Source: Paraburkholderia humisilvae (GTDB taxonomy: Bacteria > Pseudomonadota > Gammaproteobacteria > Burkholderiales > Burkholderiaceae). From it: DNA of 64,000 nucleotides. The notes beneath the pieces were generated by a model. That model was not told the origin of the DNA. It did not search any database and saw nothing but the letters and a program-made list of their open reading frames with translations. A program made the translations under genes and the position numbers. Each line of letters opens with the position of its first letter. The first letter of the stretch is position 1. Positions 63,282-64,000 of this stretch are shown one piece after another. Where the stretch lies: positions 186,001 to 250,000 of the forward strand of contig NZ_CADIKH010000001.1 in assembly GCF_902859855.1 (NCBI RefSeq), read 5' to 3'.

Positions 63282-64000
63282 TCAGTCCTGGCCCTTGCGT
63301 TGCAAACGTTGCGCGCGCACCGTTCGAAAAAAATCGTCGACGTCCGGATAGCGCAGCCGCACCTTCAATTCGCGCTTGAGGCGCTCGTTCGCAAGACGCC
63401 TCGACTCGCGCATGAACGACAGCATCATCGGCTCCAGTTGCCGCTCCGCTTCGATGCGCGACACGCGCGGCGCGCGAGCGAGTTCGAACGCGTCCGCGAC
63501 GCGGTCGAAGTATTCGCCCATCTTCAGCGTGCTGTCGTCGGACGCATGAATTACACGCGACGGCCGGCCGTGCGTGGCCATGCGCAACAGGATTGCGGCA
63601 AGATCGTCGGCGTGGATGTGATTCGTGTAAACGTCCTCCGCATCGATCAGCGCGGGCGTTCGTCTTTCGAGCCGCGCGAGCGGCAACCGGTTCGCCGCAT
63701 AGATGCCCGGAATGCGCGCGATCGACGTGCTCACCCCGCCGCGCACGGCCGCCCGTCTCAATTGGCGCTCGGCCGATACGCGTCGCTTCGCGCGCGCATT
63801 GCCCGGCGCCACCGGGCGCGTCTCGTCAATCAGCGCACCGCCGCAGTCGCCGTAAACCCCGCTCGTACTCGCGTAGACGATTCTCGGCGGTGCGTGCAGG
63901 CGTCGGGCGCGCTGCGGCCCGTCGGGTACAATACGCGTTCGCGCTGTTTTGTGCGGCGTCCATGCGGCGCGCAGCCGCCGTTGCCTGCCCAGCGGCGTGT
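63282..64000 (-). CDS. NAD-dependent epimerase/dehydratase (SDR), 5' end outside window
   Basis: The frame is open to the window edge (63998-64000). From the edge inwards it reads RIVYASTSGVYGD, then ETRPVAPGNARAKRRV, the strand-4 and active-site region of an atypical SDR, with the conserved substrate-side loop NHIHADDLAAILL. The C-terminal ~180 residues are present. The Rossmann GxxGxxG is outside the window. Likely a sugar or oxidoreductase-type epimerase. Confidence 0.8.
   Translation of the reverse strand, partial: TPLGRQRRLRAAWTPHKTARTRIVPDGPQRARRLHAPPRIVYASTSGVYGDCGGALIDETRPVAPGNARAKRRVSAERQLRRAAVRGGVSTSIARIPGIYAANRLPLARLERRTPALIDAEDVYTNHIHADDLAAILLRMATHGRPSRVIHASDDSTLKMGEYFDRVADAFELARAPRVSRIEAERQLEPMMLSFMRESRRLANERLKRELKVRLRYPDVDDFFRTVRAQRLQRKGQD

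Overview
The window is a GC-rich bacterial chromosome segment. Gene content and order (ribBA-ribH-nusB-aminotransferase, ubiD, trmB, uppP, hemN, a Gram-negative porin, many LysR regulators) point to a Burkholderiaceae betaproteobacterium, most likely Paraburkholderia or a close relative. This is inferred from gene families, not from a database match. Most of the DNA is ordinary chromosome. About 11.4 kb (46.7-58.2 kb) is visibly less GC-rich and is a phage-derived insertion.

Layout. 0-3.6 kb: the end of a CHRD protein, a cytochrome b561-type membrane protein, a beta-lactamase-fold serine hydrolase and a Nudix hydrolase. 3.6-7.9 kb: a mirror-image pair of amidase genes with one intact TetR gene, a remnant of a second tetR, two copies of a palindromic operator, a relic of an M32 carboxypeptidase and an orphan SOS box. 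7.9-10.2 kb: three small unknown genes and a membrane diguanylate cyclase. 10.4-17.3 kb: a catabolic-looking group (LysR, PDC-hydrolase-like amidohydrolase, D-2-hydroxyacid dehydrogenase, MHS transporter, class II aldolase, PEP-mutase-family enzyme) and ogt. 17.4-19.9 kb: a TPR/O-GlcNAc-transferase-like protein. 20.1-28.3 kb: a second catabolic cluster with a divergent LysR (leuCD-like, pdxA2-like, fluoroacetate-dehalogenase-like, MFS transporter, porin).

28.4-31.9 kb is the riboflavin/nusB operon. 32.0-33.7 kb is a hipBA toxin-antitoxin pair with a regularly spaced repeat array as its probable operator. 33.8-46.5 kb is housekeeping: a lytic transglycosylase, ubiD, a LysE exporter, a serine/threonine dehydratase, an EthD-family protein, a YggT protein, tRNA-Gly(CCC), trmB, uppP, a DUF1439 lipoprotein, a YkgJ protein and hemN. 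tRNA-Leu(CAA) at 46.66 kb is the insertion site of the element. The element carries a tyrosine recombinase, an HTH protein, a major capsid protein, a tape-measure protein and tail-tip proteins, but no recognisable terminase, portal or lysis genes. It is bounded by 22-bp direct repeats of the tRNA 3' end. Just right of it lies a relic of a second, related element end, then a DUF3800 gene and a truncated amino-acid permease gene. 59.5-64.0 kb holds an exported alpha/beta hydrolase, an isoaspartyl peptidase in frame with half of an MFS transporter, a pseudouridine synthase, a small membrane protein and an incomplete SDR/epimerase gene.

The least explained items are the mirror-image amidase unit, the leuCD/pdxA2/dehalogenase cluster, the hipBA operator array, and the capsid-bearing element with its tandem attachment relic, its non-AUG tape-measure start and its frameshifted genes.
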